This document shows, one piece after another, positions 12,401-27,400 of a stretch of DNA of 64,000 nucleotides; positions within the stretch are counted from its first letter, which is position 1; the number at the start of each line of letters is the position of its first letter. The notes under the pieces were generated by a model that worked only from the letters and a program-made list of their open reading frames with translations, was not told the origin of the DNA and ran no database searches. The position numbers and the translations under genes are program-made. Source of the stretch: Phoronis australis. Its lineage: Eukaryota > Phoronida > Phoronidae. The stretch lies in contig NMRA01000106.1 of assembly GCA_002633005.1 (NCBI GenBank), positions 812,696-876,695 of the forward strand. Reading direction: 5' to 3'.

Positions 12401-15400
12401 TAGTAAGTAGCTTTCATTATTGCTTGGCCACATCATGTCTTTACAGTTGAAATAAACAGTTGAGTTGTACTGTATTCATCGTATGAGTACTCAATAAGGT
12501 AGGATTCATTAATCAGTTTTTCTTTGCCAGCAACAACTCAAAATGAGAATCCAGTGATAAGTGAACCAAAATGAAAGAAAAAAAAATTGTGTTACTTAAT
12601 AGTCTGTTATAAATCAGTGTGCTTTGCAGGAAATCCTGGTTTTGAAGGAAGTCAAGATAGAAATTTTTTGACTTAAACATCACTTGATGCAGCCAACAGG
12701 GGGCATGTTGAGAATTAGATTTCCAAAGTTAATGTATAAAATAATTTTTCCTCTTGTTGTAAATGAAAGTCCTACTGAAAATATATTGCCAACTTTTTGT
12801 ATTGTTTTAAAAAGCAAACAAAAAAGTTGTTGCCTTTGGTCATTAAATGAGCTATTTCCAACAATTGCTTCCTGTGGTATTGACAATAGCTATCTTTAAA
12901 GTCAGACCTGCAATGAATTTTAAAGTTTCCAAATTTCTGAAATTGATAGTTATAAATTTTGTATCCAGGTTTTCACCGGCAATAAGACCACTTGTCTGAA
13001 GATTCTACCTCATCAAATCCAGAAGATTATGAGCTTAGTGGCCAGCCATACGTCAAAAGCACCACAGTTCTTGGACCTGTTGAATGCCGTTGTGAAAGTG
13101 GAAGAGCTGGACCTCCCTCTGAAGAGAAATCAGGGCTATGTGATGACCTACTTCATGCAGTATAGGTCGGAGGTCGCATACATAATCGACCAACCAATGG
13201 AAGACAGGTAAGTTGAGCTGAGTCTGGCAGAGTTATTAAGGTTGTGGCTTCTTAGAGGTCTAATTATGAAATATTTTATCTGTTTCTTGTCTTGGCATGT
13301 CATGTTGAGATGATACGTGGATTTTAATGGTTTCTTTAAATTTGGGGTTGAGTACATTTTTGGATGTTTTCTCATGTCGAGCTTAGACTTGTAGTGTATC
13401 ACATTTAATGACTTGTTGACGGCATGTCATTAAAGGCAATATGACTCCTTCGGCTGTATCAAATGTTACTGATTTTAATTCTGTTCCTTCCACACTGCCC
13501 AAACAGGCAATGCACATGAATGTCATACATGTTTAGGAACTTCCGAAGTGACGAAATATTAAATTCTACTTTGTTCTATGTTGTTTCATTTGATTAATTG
13601 TGGAAGTATGCATACGCAAGCTTCTTGTATGAGAAACAGTCTGTAAGGATAAGTGCTTTTGATAAATACGAAAACATGCATTAAACATCTTTGGGTTATA
13701 AGTATTTGTTACTTACAGTTCAGTATGTTACATGCAACTAGAAGATTTGTAATGATATATAACTAATTTGTTGTTTACAGGAAGAAACTTCTTGTTGATG
13801 GTGACAGAAAGGAGCTGGTATACTTGATTTCATTGGTGGACTTACTGGCTACGTGTGCAGAGGTAATACAGACATGATATCATTTTGAGTTATAAAGTTA
13901 GCGTCTACTACTGTTCTGTGAAATACTGATCAGCATTTATCTGGATTTTGATTCTACTTAGAAGTGAAGATTTAGACCCATGGACCTTATTTATGTGAAG
14001 CTGTGCCTACGTCTTGAATGTCTACCTGCTTCTTTAGGTAAAGTGCTTCAGTACAGCTGAGAAGCAAATTTCAAAAATAGTTTGTTAGGGATACTTGACG
14101 TATCGGTTTCAAAATGGTTGATGTTGACTTGCATTCAACTTAACACTGTCTGATTGTTGAAGCTGTATTAAAAGTGTACAAAAGCACATTACTTTGGATG
14201 CAGGTTCGTGATTTTATATGTGCGCACATACATTAATCAGTTTTATTAAATGCATGTTATAACATTATGTTTTCAAATAAATAAACAAAAAAATCACCAT
14301 AGTTACTGGAAAAATAATTTTCATGAATAAATCCATAAATGTGTGTTTAGGTGCACGACTGCTTGCTGGAATGTTAGAAATCAGCAACACTGAAACAAAG
14401 AGTTTAATTTTGCTATTCATTGGTGTGTTATATAACAGCACTATGTGTATTCCAGGGTGAGAACCGATTCATCGAGTCAATCTGTCAGACAATATTTGGG
14501 GTTGATGAGTTACTAGACATTCTCAACAACGAGAGCATCAGTAACAACTTCAAGAGACCATATCTCCGATTCTTTCTCTGGGTATACCTCAACACGGCCG
14601 GTGGAATGATAGAGAGTGGCTCAGGAGACTTGCCTCACGATCCGTGAGTCTTTAAATTTCAGTGTTTCTGGTTGTAAAATTGCATTGAGGTTGGTGTCAT
14701 TGACTGGCTGGTTATGTTCCTTAGATTGATCAGATAAATAACACCGAGGAACTTTAAGTCAGTAGGTGGCGCTAGTGAAACAACTGCCCTACCTTTACAA
14801 ATGTTTACATTCAAGTCGCATGGAAATCTTGTCACATAAATAACCACACCCTCTGGTAAGCAGGCAACTCACATTAATGCCTCTGTTAATATCAAGTTAC
14901 CATTTGTTCTGGAAATGTTTTGTAATGCTCATATTTACAATGAACATTGGTCAGGTAATACACCATGTGTTGTTCCAAAATTATGAGGTTACTCGGCAGA
15001 AGCCAGACGGTGTTGTTTTCCACCTCACTGATATTTAAAATCATGAAGACATCAAAATGCACTGAAAATTGTATGCACTTGAGCATAGGTTAAAGATCAG
15101 GAAGAGAGATAGGGTGAGAGATGATGCATTGGTTGACATTTTGCAAAGTGAAATCATTGAAAAAAATCATTGTAGTATAATATACAAAAAAAAATTAAAG
15201 GACTGTTGGAAGTAAATGGTAATCTAAAAAATTAATTTTAACATTTTGCTGATTATGATGAGGAGAGTTCTGATTGGATATGTCATTCTCAATTTAGCCG
15301 TGTGTGGCAATACATCAACGGCCTGAATGCCAACATCAGCGCCCTCAATGGCTACTGCAAGAACGAGCCAGAGAAAGTTAAACACATGCTGAAGAAGGCT

Positions 15401-18400
15401 CCGTCCAAAAGGTGAGGAGAACGAAAATAGGACTAGTGCGTCAATCAATCACTTGTTTTGTCAGCAGTAACACGCACTGAAATACAGATTCTACCAATTT
15501 GACGGAAACAGCTTACTGTTTAATTTTGAATTGTTTTTGCAATTTAAAAGTTGCAATCTTTCTTTAATCGTAATGAGATTTACTGTCTTTTTTAAGAATT
15601 GTTATTGAGGTGCTCTCTGAAATATACTTGCTAATTGCTTCATCTTTCTCAAATCCTGTTAATGGGTATTTTTAACTCTTTCCGTAAAATGACCATTGCT
15701 TTCAATAAGCTTCAATTTAACACGAATTTTGTACTATTCTGTAAATATTATCTTTATTAAATAAGTTCTTTAACATTGATTTCAATCAAAACTTGGTGTT
15801 TCTTCCTCCTCTGATGAGTCATACTAGGTTTTCCTTATAAATATTTACGCTTTACTGACCAAAGAAATCTATTGTAGTCTCGTCAGATTTTTGGGTTGTA
15901 AAAATAGTTTCATTTTCTCAATTGTATAATCCCTCGAATCATTTGAACATGACTTGTATTTGAAGCACTAAGTGCAACAAGAATCTTGTTTATGGCAAAT
16001 ATTTTTGTCAAGCTGATAAATCTGTTTTGAAAATTCTCATTAGATATCAATGATGTAAATATAATATATTTTCATTTTGTTTTATTATTTGTGGTCTAGA
16101 TTTTTACTGAATATTAATTGATTTGTGAACTCAATTTCTCTCAGTGACAATGGCAAAGCTTCCAAAAGGCTGGAATCCAAATTTAAATTACCCCCCATAA
16201 ATGGTGCTACAAGTGTGTAAGTTATGCTTCTAGATGGCTAGTTCATGCACCGCTTGGAGGTTCAATTGGGATAATTGGGATATTTCAGCATTTTCTGTCT
16301 CAAATACTCACATGTTTATTATAACTTGTGTGAAGACTGCTGATGTGCGAAGCTGCATCCTTGACACGACATGTCGGTAAAATTCAGAAGTCAGTTTGGA
16401 AAAATTCTGTGCTGTCTTACCTTGCGTACCTATTCTGCGGTGGATCTATGATTTTACTCATTCAGTCTCAAAATATAATGACAGAAAATGGAATGTCAAC
16501 AAAGAGGTCATTTATTGAGGGTAGGTTTATAACACAGAACCACCCATAGATCCACCATATTGCAAATGTGACATCTGTCTGTCAAACCATATATGGAAAA
16601 AGGCGGGATTTGTATGCTGATCTGCTGTGTCAAAGCACATATCACTGGCAAGCTTAGTGTGGCACTACTCCTTCTACATCCCATTTGAACCTTCAAGTGT
16701 GTCTAATCAGTGGGTGGATCCTTCTTCTGTTTAATATTAATTTTCATTTTAGTTGCTGTTGTTTCTTGATGTTTTCAGATTATTGCTACATTTCTCATTC
16801 AGTTATTGTTGGAGTTTCTGATAAATCATTAAATTTGAAAGTTGGTGACAAAAGTAATCGTCAAAAGAATTCCCAAAGGAAATCAAACAGCATCTAAGTG
16901 CAGGGTGACGTTTTAAGCAATCTTATTTAACATTCTCACAAAACAGTATTTTAACACGACTCAGTTTAACTCTTATAGCACACCAGCAAAGACAAGGATT
17001 GTGGCACGAATCCATTATCATTCGTAATGTCTTTCTGTTGCGGACAGTTAACAAAACTTTGGCCATTTTCTAAAAGGGAACAATGGCATGAGTGTACATT
17101 TATGAGGAATTGGAAACCAAAGTAAAAACAGACTGAAATGCCTAGATTTGGATTAATCTTAACTTAAAATTCATTGCTAAAATAAGTTGTGCATGATGCA
17201 GTGTACTGTCCTGCGCAGTATGCATCATAACCTCTGGAAGATTGCTGTTGTCTCTGAAAAATAAAATTATAGTGTCTGAGATTTTACGCGGTTTTGAGCA
17301 TCAAGCCGAATTCACCATCATCGTAGTCTTCCCTCATGACCAAAAATGAGGTTGATTTAACAGGAAAGTTAGTAGCTGGGGTGGCTAAGCCTAGAATTTT
17401 GGTGCCGCAATAATTTTTACCAGTAATTTTTGTGAGAAAACTGCATTGTGTCTGATTATTTTTGTCTTGTACTGTAATATGATTGTGTTTATAGGACGTT
17501 AGTAGTGCTGTAAGACCGATAAGATTTACTGACTTAAAGTGTCAATATCAGTGAGAAAAGCAGTTTTCTGGGTTCAACTCCAAAGTGGAATCGAATTCGT
17601 GACCTCAGTGGTGACGGTGCGATGCTTTATTTGCAGAATTAAACCCCAATCAATAAAAGGCAGGTTATTTTGAGGATATTTCTCTGGTAAAGCTGCCTGG
17701 CCTTGATTTCAGGGAATGTTTTCATACTTTAAGTTAGTAAAATTACAAAAACAACATTAGCTTATTGTTTTATAGCTCTCATCGAAACTGACAACTTCAA
17801 GATGTCCATTCCATTCAACAATCTTAGTAGGCATTTTGTGGACGTAAAACCGGTTACGTCCATTTAAAAAAGAAGACACAATCCACAAATAGTGTTTTTA
17901 CTTCATTTCATTATTTTAATTGAAGTTTTGTCTTTCTTTACTACTCAAAATTGTAGAAAATGTAAAATGTAGCTGTATCTTCGCTATGACGATGCAGTAC
18001 CGCCCCCTGCTGGGAGTCTCCTTACTAGTCAATGTGATGTGGACGGGGGGGACGACTTGTAATTAGGTGTCATTGTTTTGCTTAGATAAATAGTAGGTTA
18101 TGAGAAGGAACTTGATAAGCCATGTTAGGTGTTTGTTATCAATAAAAATCCAAGTGATTTCATACTTATTGATTGTATATATATTTCATTGAAGACACGA
18201 CTTTGATCTGATTTTACTAGTTTAATTTCTGTTCTTTCCAACTCTCTAAATAAAGACAAGATCTCTATTTAGAGAGTTTGAAAGAACTGGAATTAAACTA
18301 CTAGTAAAAACAGATCAAAGTCTTGTCTTCAATGAAATATGTATACGAGAAAGATTACTGCCAAATTACAGACTTATTGATTGATGAGCATTTAATCCAG

Positions 18401-21400
18401 AATATGATTAAAGGATGTTGATGGAACAAGGCAATCTTGAAGAGGTCACAAATTCCTTAATTCACCAAATGAATTTAGAGATAGGGTAACTTTAAGTGTA
18501 TTCGTGGTTACTACATTCAGGTGTGGTGTTGCACTGTGATTGGTTGAGCCCCCAGAGTTTGACATACCAACCTTCCATGACCTTTAATAATTCATTCGTA
18601 AGACAGACAAATCTTGTTTTGAACTGAGTATTTTGTGTGCACCCAAACAGTATTGATTCCAAATAAGCTACTTAGTACTTACTAATTTTAGTTTTTTCTA
18701 TTTGTAAATTGTTTGATAATCTTTTGATGTTTAGTTATAATTGGTGTTATATCCCGTGATTTTTCTAAATCTTTGTTGTGGTGTTGTTATTGTATTGTGC
18801 GAATATTATTTGGTTCAGTTGGTGTGGAATTGCAGAGTTAGTTTGTTGTTTAGATATTGAAATGTATCGTAGTTTTAGTTGATGGAGCTGCATTCAAAAT
18901 ATTATGTGATGATTTTTGGAAAAAATGTTATATTTTGTTTGTTCAAGAACTGTTAGTCCATGAACGAAGAGAAAGTTATCTTTTTCATTATTTTTCTTTT
19001 ATTTAAGTGGAATTGTACCATCCACAAATAGTTTGACTCGAAAGATTCCCTGGAATCTTATTTTACGAAGTGTTTAGTAATAATATTTTCAACTATGTAG
19101 ACTTAACCCTGTGGACGCTTTTTGAAAGAAATCTTAGCTTGTGTTCTATTTCAATGCTTTTCAGCAAGCACTTGTGCCATCTTCAGAAATTCAGAATCAT
19201 AACATACAAGTTCTGTTATAATTTTACTGTTTCGTTTATGAATGGTTTAACATCAGGCACGTCTAACAAATTAAAGTGATGTTTAAGTGGATATTATTCG
19301 TTGCTTGCAGTGAACAGACAGATGCAGATGAACATATTTACCACGCATCTCTTCACTACATGTTTGAAGCCGTCTTGCCATTCCTTCAGGTATGTTAAAC
19401 ACCATATGCATCATAATATTATTAGTCATCATCTTGAAGGTAAAATATTCAGATTTGGCAAGAATTTCAGTATTTACAATCTTTTACAGTCAATATCTGT
19501 ATTAAACAGAATGTTAATAATTATTATGTCATTTTCCCTGCAGAATACACTGCAGTTTTCTCAATAAACATCCTTGCGAAACCATTGGCTAAAGGATTTT
19601 GAAATGTAAAGTTCAATGATGTATATGGAGTGAAATGGGTTCAATTTAATGGACAGGTGCAATTTTCAAAAAAATCTTAATACTTAACTGTTGGGTCCAT
19701 TTCATGTAATTATTAATTTTAACAGGCTGGAGGTTAAATTTTCTGCTTGTTTTTGTTTTGATGATCTTGCTCCATTTACTTTTTAAATTTATTGACAGTA
19801 CGTGTGTTGTTGCAGGTGTTTTTCCGTGGGTACTATTCTCCAGACAGAGTGAACTTCCCTGGAGAGGCTGACCATGTAGACAAACTGGCCAACACTCTTG
19901 TGGTGAGATACTTACATGAACAAGGAACTTGCATTGTACAATGATGATTTCCTGACTATTACTGTCATTTTCACCACTATCACCATCATAACAGTGATTC
20001 TTCTCCTAAAATTGCCAAAATTGTCATTTTTCTAGTTTTCTGAAGCCAATTTCCGTAGTGTTAGTGGCAGACACTTTATCAAATGTTGCATCATGACACG
20101 TACACTGTACAAACCAAGCTAGTCATAAACTAAAATTCTCTTTGTGGATATATTGGCAAAATACAATTCCACCTGTGAGCCGTGTTGTGTGTTAAATACA
20201 AGAAGAATTACCGTAGTATCATCATCTTCAATATCACTATTGATATATTATTACTGTGATGATGATATTATTATTATTGTTATTTTTATTGTTACTATTT
20301 GTAATTATTATTAAGTTATTACATTATCATTCTGTTATTATGTTATTGCTTATTACTGCTAGTAGTAGTAGCAGCCGCAGTAGCACCTGAATTATTGTAT
20401 TATTGTTATCATGGTACTATAATTGGAAGATGCTTTCTCAGTCTGTAATAAAACACCAATGGAATTATTATGTGGATAGAGTTATAGTTTTTTGATATGT
20501 CTTACCAGCCTTTAGTGTTTTCATTCATTCATGTTACAGGAGTGCTAGTGACCTCTGTTGGACTTTTGTCTTTTCCCTTTTGTATGTCTAAGTATTATCA
20601 TTTCATTTCAGGCATTCTCCGATGTGATTGGTCCTCTTGTCAGTAGCAGTACACATATGAAGGTCATGATTGCCTGCATGAACTCTGTACTATCCGCCTC
20701 CACACTTCCTGTTAAGGTGCAGTAGTTTATGGCTCTAAAAACTTACCCATAAACCCAGTAGTTTAAAGGGGAAAACCAAAATTTTTGATGTTTCTTTTTC
20801 TTAAAATCAAAATTCCTGGTTATATTAAAGAGATATTCTTCAGCACTTATTATCATGTCCCCCTGCCCACCCCTTTGGCAGCAATAGAGAGGTGACATGA
20901 GTTACCTAGCAAAAGGCCCACCCCAATGTTCTGCATGCATTCACTTCCTTGTGTCCAATGCTACGTTTGCTTAGGGCAGCTGAATGCGTCCTTTCCCCGT
21001 GAAAGTATCTGATGGACACTTTTTCCTTGCATGTGCCTCCTTGTAGTCAAGTTTTAAAGGAAATGGTTGCCATCCATGCTTTAGTACATTGTGAAAATGT
21101 TCACAGACATTTGTATAAATTAAACCATTTCATTGTTAGCCAAGTAATTGACTTGCTAGTAGTTAATTATGTAATGAATCTGACACTTTATGGCAAACAC
21201 TTCTAACAAGTGCTCATTCTTAATTTGCCAGATAGTAAAAAATTACTTTAGGTTCTTTAGGAGCCTTAAATAGTGTCCAAATGTTTCCAACGTCATATCT
21301 CTGAAATTGGTGATCGAATTGATGTGAAACTTTCAGATATTCTGCTCCATGTACTCTTTTCCAGTTTGGAATGAGGGACTATTGAAAATTACACTATAAA

Positions 21401-24400
21401 AATCATAAGTTGTATAAAACGAAAAGGCAAATTTAATGATAATTTAGAAAACCGTAACACTATTTTTGAGATTGACCTTGAACATTTACATATTAAAGGA
21501 AATTTTGTCTTGTTGTTGATACCGTTGTTCTGTCATTGCTGTAAATAGCAAGAGTTCCATTTTTGTTAAAATTTACTTAAAAGACATGGTCACGTCATCC
21601 AATCAATGTCAGTTTAGTAAGAAAAGTTAAAAATAAAATCCTACAAGCTTTCTACTTTCAGAAAATACATAATATTACTGGGCAAAATCTATAGTTTTGT
21701 GGTTATTTGGCTAAATACAAAACTTGTTTATAAGGCCCTTCACAGCCTTTATACACAGCCTTGTTTATAAGACCCTGTCACTGTGTTGTTGATGTTCGCT
21801 GTATGGTGACTTTTACCTCCCTGATTTTTAAGGAAGTACAAATGAAACTAAGTGACATTTAGTTTATTAAGTTTGTGATTAAGCAGAATCCTTTACTGTT
21901 TTATGCTGTCAGGATCCTTTGTTACCTTCAAGGAATGCGTCGAAGGTGAATACATGTTGCCATGTTTTAGATTTTATAAAATTATTTTGTGCTTCAGATT
22001 TCTACATGTTGTATGGTAGTGTATTTTTTGCATTCATTTCGTGAAAAGTGACTTAAGAATTAACCTAGAAATTTGGTCTGAGGCACAACATTCTATTTCT
22101 GAAAACTATTGAATCTCACTTGAGCAAAATTTCATCGTCTCTGAGATTATTCAGATAAGTGCTAATTACCGAGATAATTAAGTATTTCTGGACTGTGATT
22201 GGCTCTTAAATTATTGGGTAAACCTTAATTCAACAATCGACCTATCGCAAGCTCCACCCCCTTGTGTAATGTTGACTAACAAACAATAAGTTTTACCAGG
22301 CAACGTGTTGTTTGTTGGGTAAAATGGCGGCTTGGAAACAAAGGTGTGTCAATAATGCTGCATTCTAAATGGTCAGTTAAGCCGTCACTCAAAATCCTGG
22401 CAATAGGTCAGTTGTACAGTGGGAGGATCAAAGACCAAATTTCTTTCTTAAGTCTCCTTTAAGTCACTTTGATGAAACACACCCATGGTAGGTTTACCTA
22501 TTATTTGTCTATTTATAGGTGTGGGTTTACGACAATTAGTAATTCAGAACATTGAATAGAAAAACACTCATTTAATGTACATTTATATGAGTGGTTGTTT
22601 TTTATTGACTGTGACTTACTTCCACTTTAATTAGTTTATGCTGTCTTAGCTTGTTTTATGATTTGTGTCTGAGTTGGATCTCATTTACTATACTCATAAG
22701 ACATCTGTTTTAAACCATTTTTGTATTATCGTCAAAGTTTGGTAATTTGCTCAGATGAACGTTTAAATATCCTCTTGTGGCAGATTCGTGCAAGATGAAT
22801 TAGAATTCAGTTAACAATTTTACAGAACAATCTGTTCAACTCAATGATAACATTCTCTATAGGACACTACATTGCACTCAACAAACATTGTTTAACTTGC
22901 AGGTGATGGAACAGTTCCAGGAGAAGTATGGCGGACAGGAAGTGGTTCAGGACATCAAAAGTGATGCTAGGAGGGTAGGTTTTTGGAGATAAACCTAATA
23001 ATATTTTTTTTCAAAATAATTATGTAGTCACATGCTGGAATGCATAGAATAGCTGACTGATCGGACATTAGTCGTGCTGCTTGATGTTTTGTACTGTCTT
23101 GTAATACAGGCTTACATAACTGTCAGGTTAAATCAACAAGGAATTAATAATGGTTCTATGGGGCACAGACCCTATAACGTGGTATGTAAGCACCTGCAGA
23201 TCTTTGTGATTTTTTGATTTGAAGGTTTTTAATATTTTGTTTATGGTAAAATTGTATTGAATTGCTGCACGGATGGCATGTCACTGTGCGCAATGTTTTG
23301 TGTGCTGGAAATTTGTATTTTCAAATATTGAATAGCTGCAAGGATGGCAGGTCACTGTGTGCAATGTTTTGTGTGCTGGAAATTTGTATTTTGGACTAGA
23401 ACAAGTTCTATGATTTTCGTACATTCAACTGTGGCAGTGTGTGAGAAATTGCTTTCCTAGTGTGAAAATAAGTTTTGATTACAAGGCTTCATTCTCCTAC
23501 CAGCTGGGTGGAAATTTGGATTGCTGTTAGATAAGTTTCTTGGGTGAGCTGTTTGCAGTTGTCTCCACTGTATGAGTGGAATCGTTTATTGGTTAGGATT
23601 TTTTTGATTATTGACATAATCAATTCTTAAACTAATCTATTCCACAATATTTGGTCCCTTCCATTTTGTTGAAAATATTGCAGACTATGTATGACATAAC
23701 AGTTGGCTGCAAACAGTAACTACACACTGATATGTGGTCTTCAGTAGCTCAGCGGTAAGAGCACTAGACCGGCAGTCTAAGAGACCTGTGGTTCAATTCC
23801 CAATTGGGGTACCTGATTTTTCCGTAATTTGACATATTTCACTATTGGCCAACCTTAGCGTCTATATATTTATAGAATTTTAAAGTATATCTTAGGGGCA
23901 ATTTCTTACATCTGCCAAGCTTAGAACCTGAATTCCTCTAATCTTTCCTTGTGGACATCACTACTAAGATCTGTTGTATGTGCTTATCCGTAAACAGACG
24001 ATACTTGGCCCTGTTGATGTTCTCTCAGGGCAATTCTGGAGTATTTTTGAATTATATAATGCATGTAACGTTTATAACTGTGGAATCGGCCGGGCGTGTC
24101 CAAATGCTGTTATGTGCCATTTTTCTTTCACTTACTTTAATTTGTTGTGAGTGTAGTGTTGTAAGCGGTTCTTATCAATTAAAGTCTTTATTTTTAATGA
24201 ATGTAGTTCATGTTGTTGAAAGTATTCTAGTCATTGTTTCCCCTCTTACGACCGATTTCAAAGCTCTTGCTCTTCGATTTTACTCGCAATCTTTTCAGTT
24301 ACAAATAAATGTTTTTTATAAAATAATGAGCTACCCCTATAATAAGATGTGAGACATTAAGAGTATTTTACAAGCTGAAGTGAGAGTATTGTGAAGTCAA

Positions 24401-27400
24401 TAATAATGTGAAGGGAAAGTAGTGTGAAGGGAGACAATAATATTTCAAGTTCGACCAAATGGAACTGCTTACCTAGTTACAGTATTGTAACAATAAATAG
24501 AGTAAAAATTGAAGCTGATTAAATTTCCAATCTGTCACTACTCAAACAAGAGTTTTTATTGTCAGAGTCTGACACCAGAAGCACAACACAGATATGACGT
24601 ATTACCCAATGATACCTTATCAGCTAGTCTATTAATAATTGAAAATAATAATTCATTCTTATTAAATATGTGTTATTATGGTTACCTATAAAGCATTTCA
24701 ATAATTACTTTAATATTATGAGGTTATCTTGATATTTCATGAGACTGGTTTTGTGTACGAAACATAAGTTCTTCAAAAATCTAGAAAGAAGTTTTCTGGT
24801 TAATACTTACAGAAATATGAGAGAGAGTACGCAGGGGAGGAAGAGTTGAATGCCCAGCTGAACGTGTTTGCCGTGAACTTTAGTATGGCATATGGAGGAC
24901 AAAATACAGTGGAAAAACAGCTGGGGATACAGAGTGACAGAGGTACGAGTTCTAAGTGTCTTAAATAGGACGAAGTTTGGAATATAACAAAAAGAAGAAA
25001 ATTATCGTGAAAAGATCTATTTTTTTCTAGTTGCCTATATTTACCTCGACATTGAGGATGTTAAGTACTAGTTTCTGCCAATACCTGTTTTTACTAAAAT
25101 TGATTATGTTTTACTTGAAAATGATAGTTATAAATATCTTAAATGTAATGAAATTATAGTGTGAGATTTTGCTGATTTGTTCATTCAGGCAATGTGCTAA
25201 GTTTGATGGAAAGTATTTGAAATGTTTTTTACTTCAGAATATACCGAGATTGGAGGTGATGATGAGCTCCCTCTAGGGGAGGAGTTTCAACGATTTGTTG
25301 CCATGTTTGTTGATGATACTAAGACAGCTGGGCAAATGTACATCTTAGCGGAGAAACTTGTGGAACAGCTTGAGTAAGTGGATGAATTGACTTTGCCGCT
25401 ATCTTTGCAGTAATCTTTCTGCATGCCCGAACGCTTCACAAACGTACTCTTCTGTAAGAGACTTCTTTAGAGAACACTTGAAATTAATAAGTAATTCCTC
25501 ATTCTGTGAACAATACACAACAAAAGCAATGAGTCAAAATGCAGTTTTCTGTTATGATGGCCAATTCTACTGACAGAAAAAGTTTCTGGTAATTACCATG
25601 AGATTATATTAGCAAAATTCTGGTTACAGAATAGCTTAGCCACCTCACTATATTTCCTGTGAATTGTCCTTCATTGTGGGTCATGAGAGAAGACTTCTCT
25701 GACAGTGAATTCAGCTTCTATCCAGCCATCACGACTGGGAATTCTGGGTCATTTTGTATGAATACTTTTGGCATGTACTGTAACTCTTTGTTGAGTTTGA
25801 AAAAGTAAAATTGTCCATGTGCAAATGCGTCACTAGTGTTCACTCGTATAAGATTTTTTGAGTAAGAGTTCACAAAAGAAGATTTAGTATTTCTTCATTC
25901 TCAATAACTCTCTTTTGAGTTTGAAAAAATGAAAATCTCCATGCACAAAATGCTTCATAGAATTTTTTGCGAGACTTCCCGAAAAGACGAAATTCTTCAT
26001 TCTAAATAATTCCCTTTTGATTTTGTAAAAACATTACAAAATGATGTTTTTTTCTGAAGGCTGTGTGTATAGTCATGTATTACTACGGTAAAATCTCTCT
26101 GTCCTTATCAGGATACATTGGAGTTTCTTCAAAATTGGACGAGCTCAAAAATGGAAAAAATAATAATTTTTTGACAGCCCGAAGTCAGTGAGATTTTACC
26201 GTGATACTAATTTCGCAGATTTCTACAAACCTATTCTAAGAGGGATTGATGAGAAGTCTAATTTTTGGCTAGGGTGTAACCTTCTATGCATCTATGCATG
26301 TAATTGTAACTGTTGTTACCCAACCACAGTATAACTACAGATACCAAATTCATGCTGCATTATTTCTCAGACTACAATTCTAGTGCACGTGCACTGATTG
26401 TATAGCAGTAGTCACTTAAGGGGTCCCCATTGGGTTTGAAAATTGCAGGTGTGTTCCGCATACTTAGGATACTCTTGAGAAAATCCTTGGTTACGTGCTT
26501 CAGTTGTAAGGCATGACAGTATCTCACGAAGTCTTGTGTGATCTTACGTTTTTGCAAGTTTGTTAAGTCCACGTAATATAGCCCTGTTTAATGCCTATTA
26601 TTTAGTGAAGAAACTGATTCTCAAAATCTGGGACCTCTGTAAGTGACTTTTGCGGTTTTTGTTTTGCAAACTGAACACGTGTAATGTCAGGAAATGAACT
26701 AAGGCCAGTCATTAAAGTGCTAAGTAAATCCCTGCATTTATTTGTTGTTGCAGTATATCTGCGTCTCACACGTCGCTGTCTGAGAAGGACAGAGTGGAGC
26801 AGCAGAGACTGGACGTCAAATGTCTGCAGCTGTTACGGGCGTTGATACACAACGAGATTGTTAAGTTACCTGAAGACTGGGAGTTGGATCTGAAGTCAAA
26901 CAAAAAGTAAGCGTTTTGACAGTGATCTGTATGGTGGTGGAAACAAAATATTCTGCAGTCAAGGCAAGGACATAGATATTGATTTTGATATTCTACTCAT
27001 ACTCATAAAACAACAGTAGTAGGTCGAGTAGTTCGCATTCTACTTTAAACTTAAAAACATAATGTGCACACCAGATTGGCTTCCGATTGTTCCTTTTTTA
27101 AGTTACTTTTCATTAACTTGTTATTTACTATGAATTTTTGTGTATTGATGCTTTGTCTGTTGATGATTAAACTGGAAAAGGTGAAATCAAGTGATTAAAG
27201 TTAAAATAATTCATGTTTGCAAAAGGGCTATTAAATTTACTGTTTTATGATTGTATTTAAGTGATTGTATTTTTTTGATGTAATTAACTTTAATATTATT
27301 TATTGTATTAGAAAGTGTTTTAGATTATATATGATATGCCAGTTTCAGATATAAAATGATAATTAATATTTATATTGTTATCATTGTCAGTGCTGTTAGA

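Larger units (their letters stand above)
16217..19310 (+). other. Large intron between ITPR-like exons 22 and 23
   Basis: 3.1 kb. Holds a family C repeat (17331-17482) and a long hairpin (18175-18346). Otherwise AT-rich with no exon I can support. Confidence 0.7.
20717..22902 (+). other. Large intron between ITPR-like exons 25 and 26
   Basis: 2.2 kb with family A copy 3 and family B copy 2. No exon seen. Confidence 0.7.
25374..26753 (+). other. Intron between ITPR-like exons 28 and 29
   Basis: 1.4 kb with an inverted family C copy and a short TIR element. No exon seen. Confidence 0.7.

Noticed and set aside
23951-24352. 133-residue + strand ORF in an ITPR-like intron
   Set aside because: Hydrophobic, T-rich translation with no recognisable domain and no fit between exons 26 and 27.
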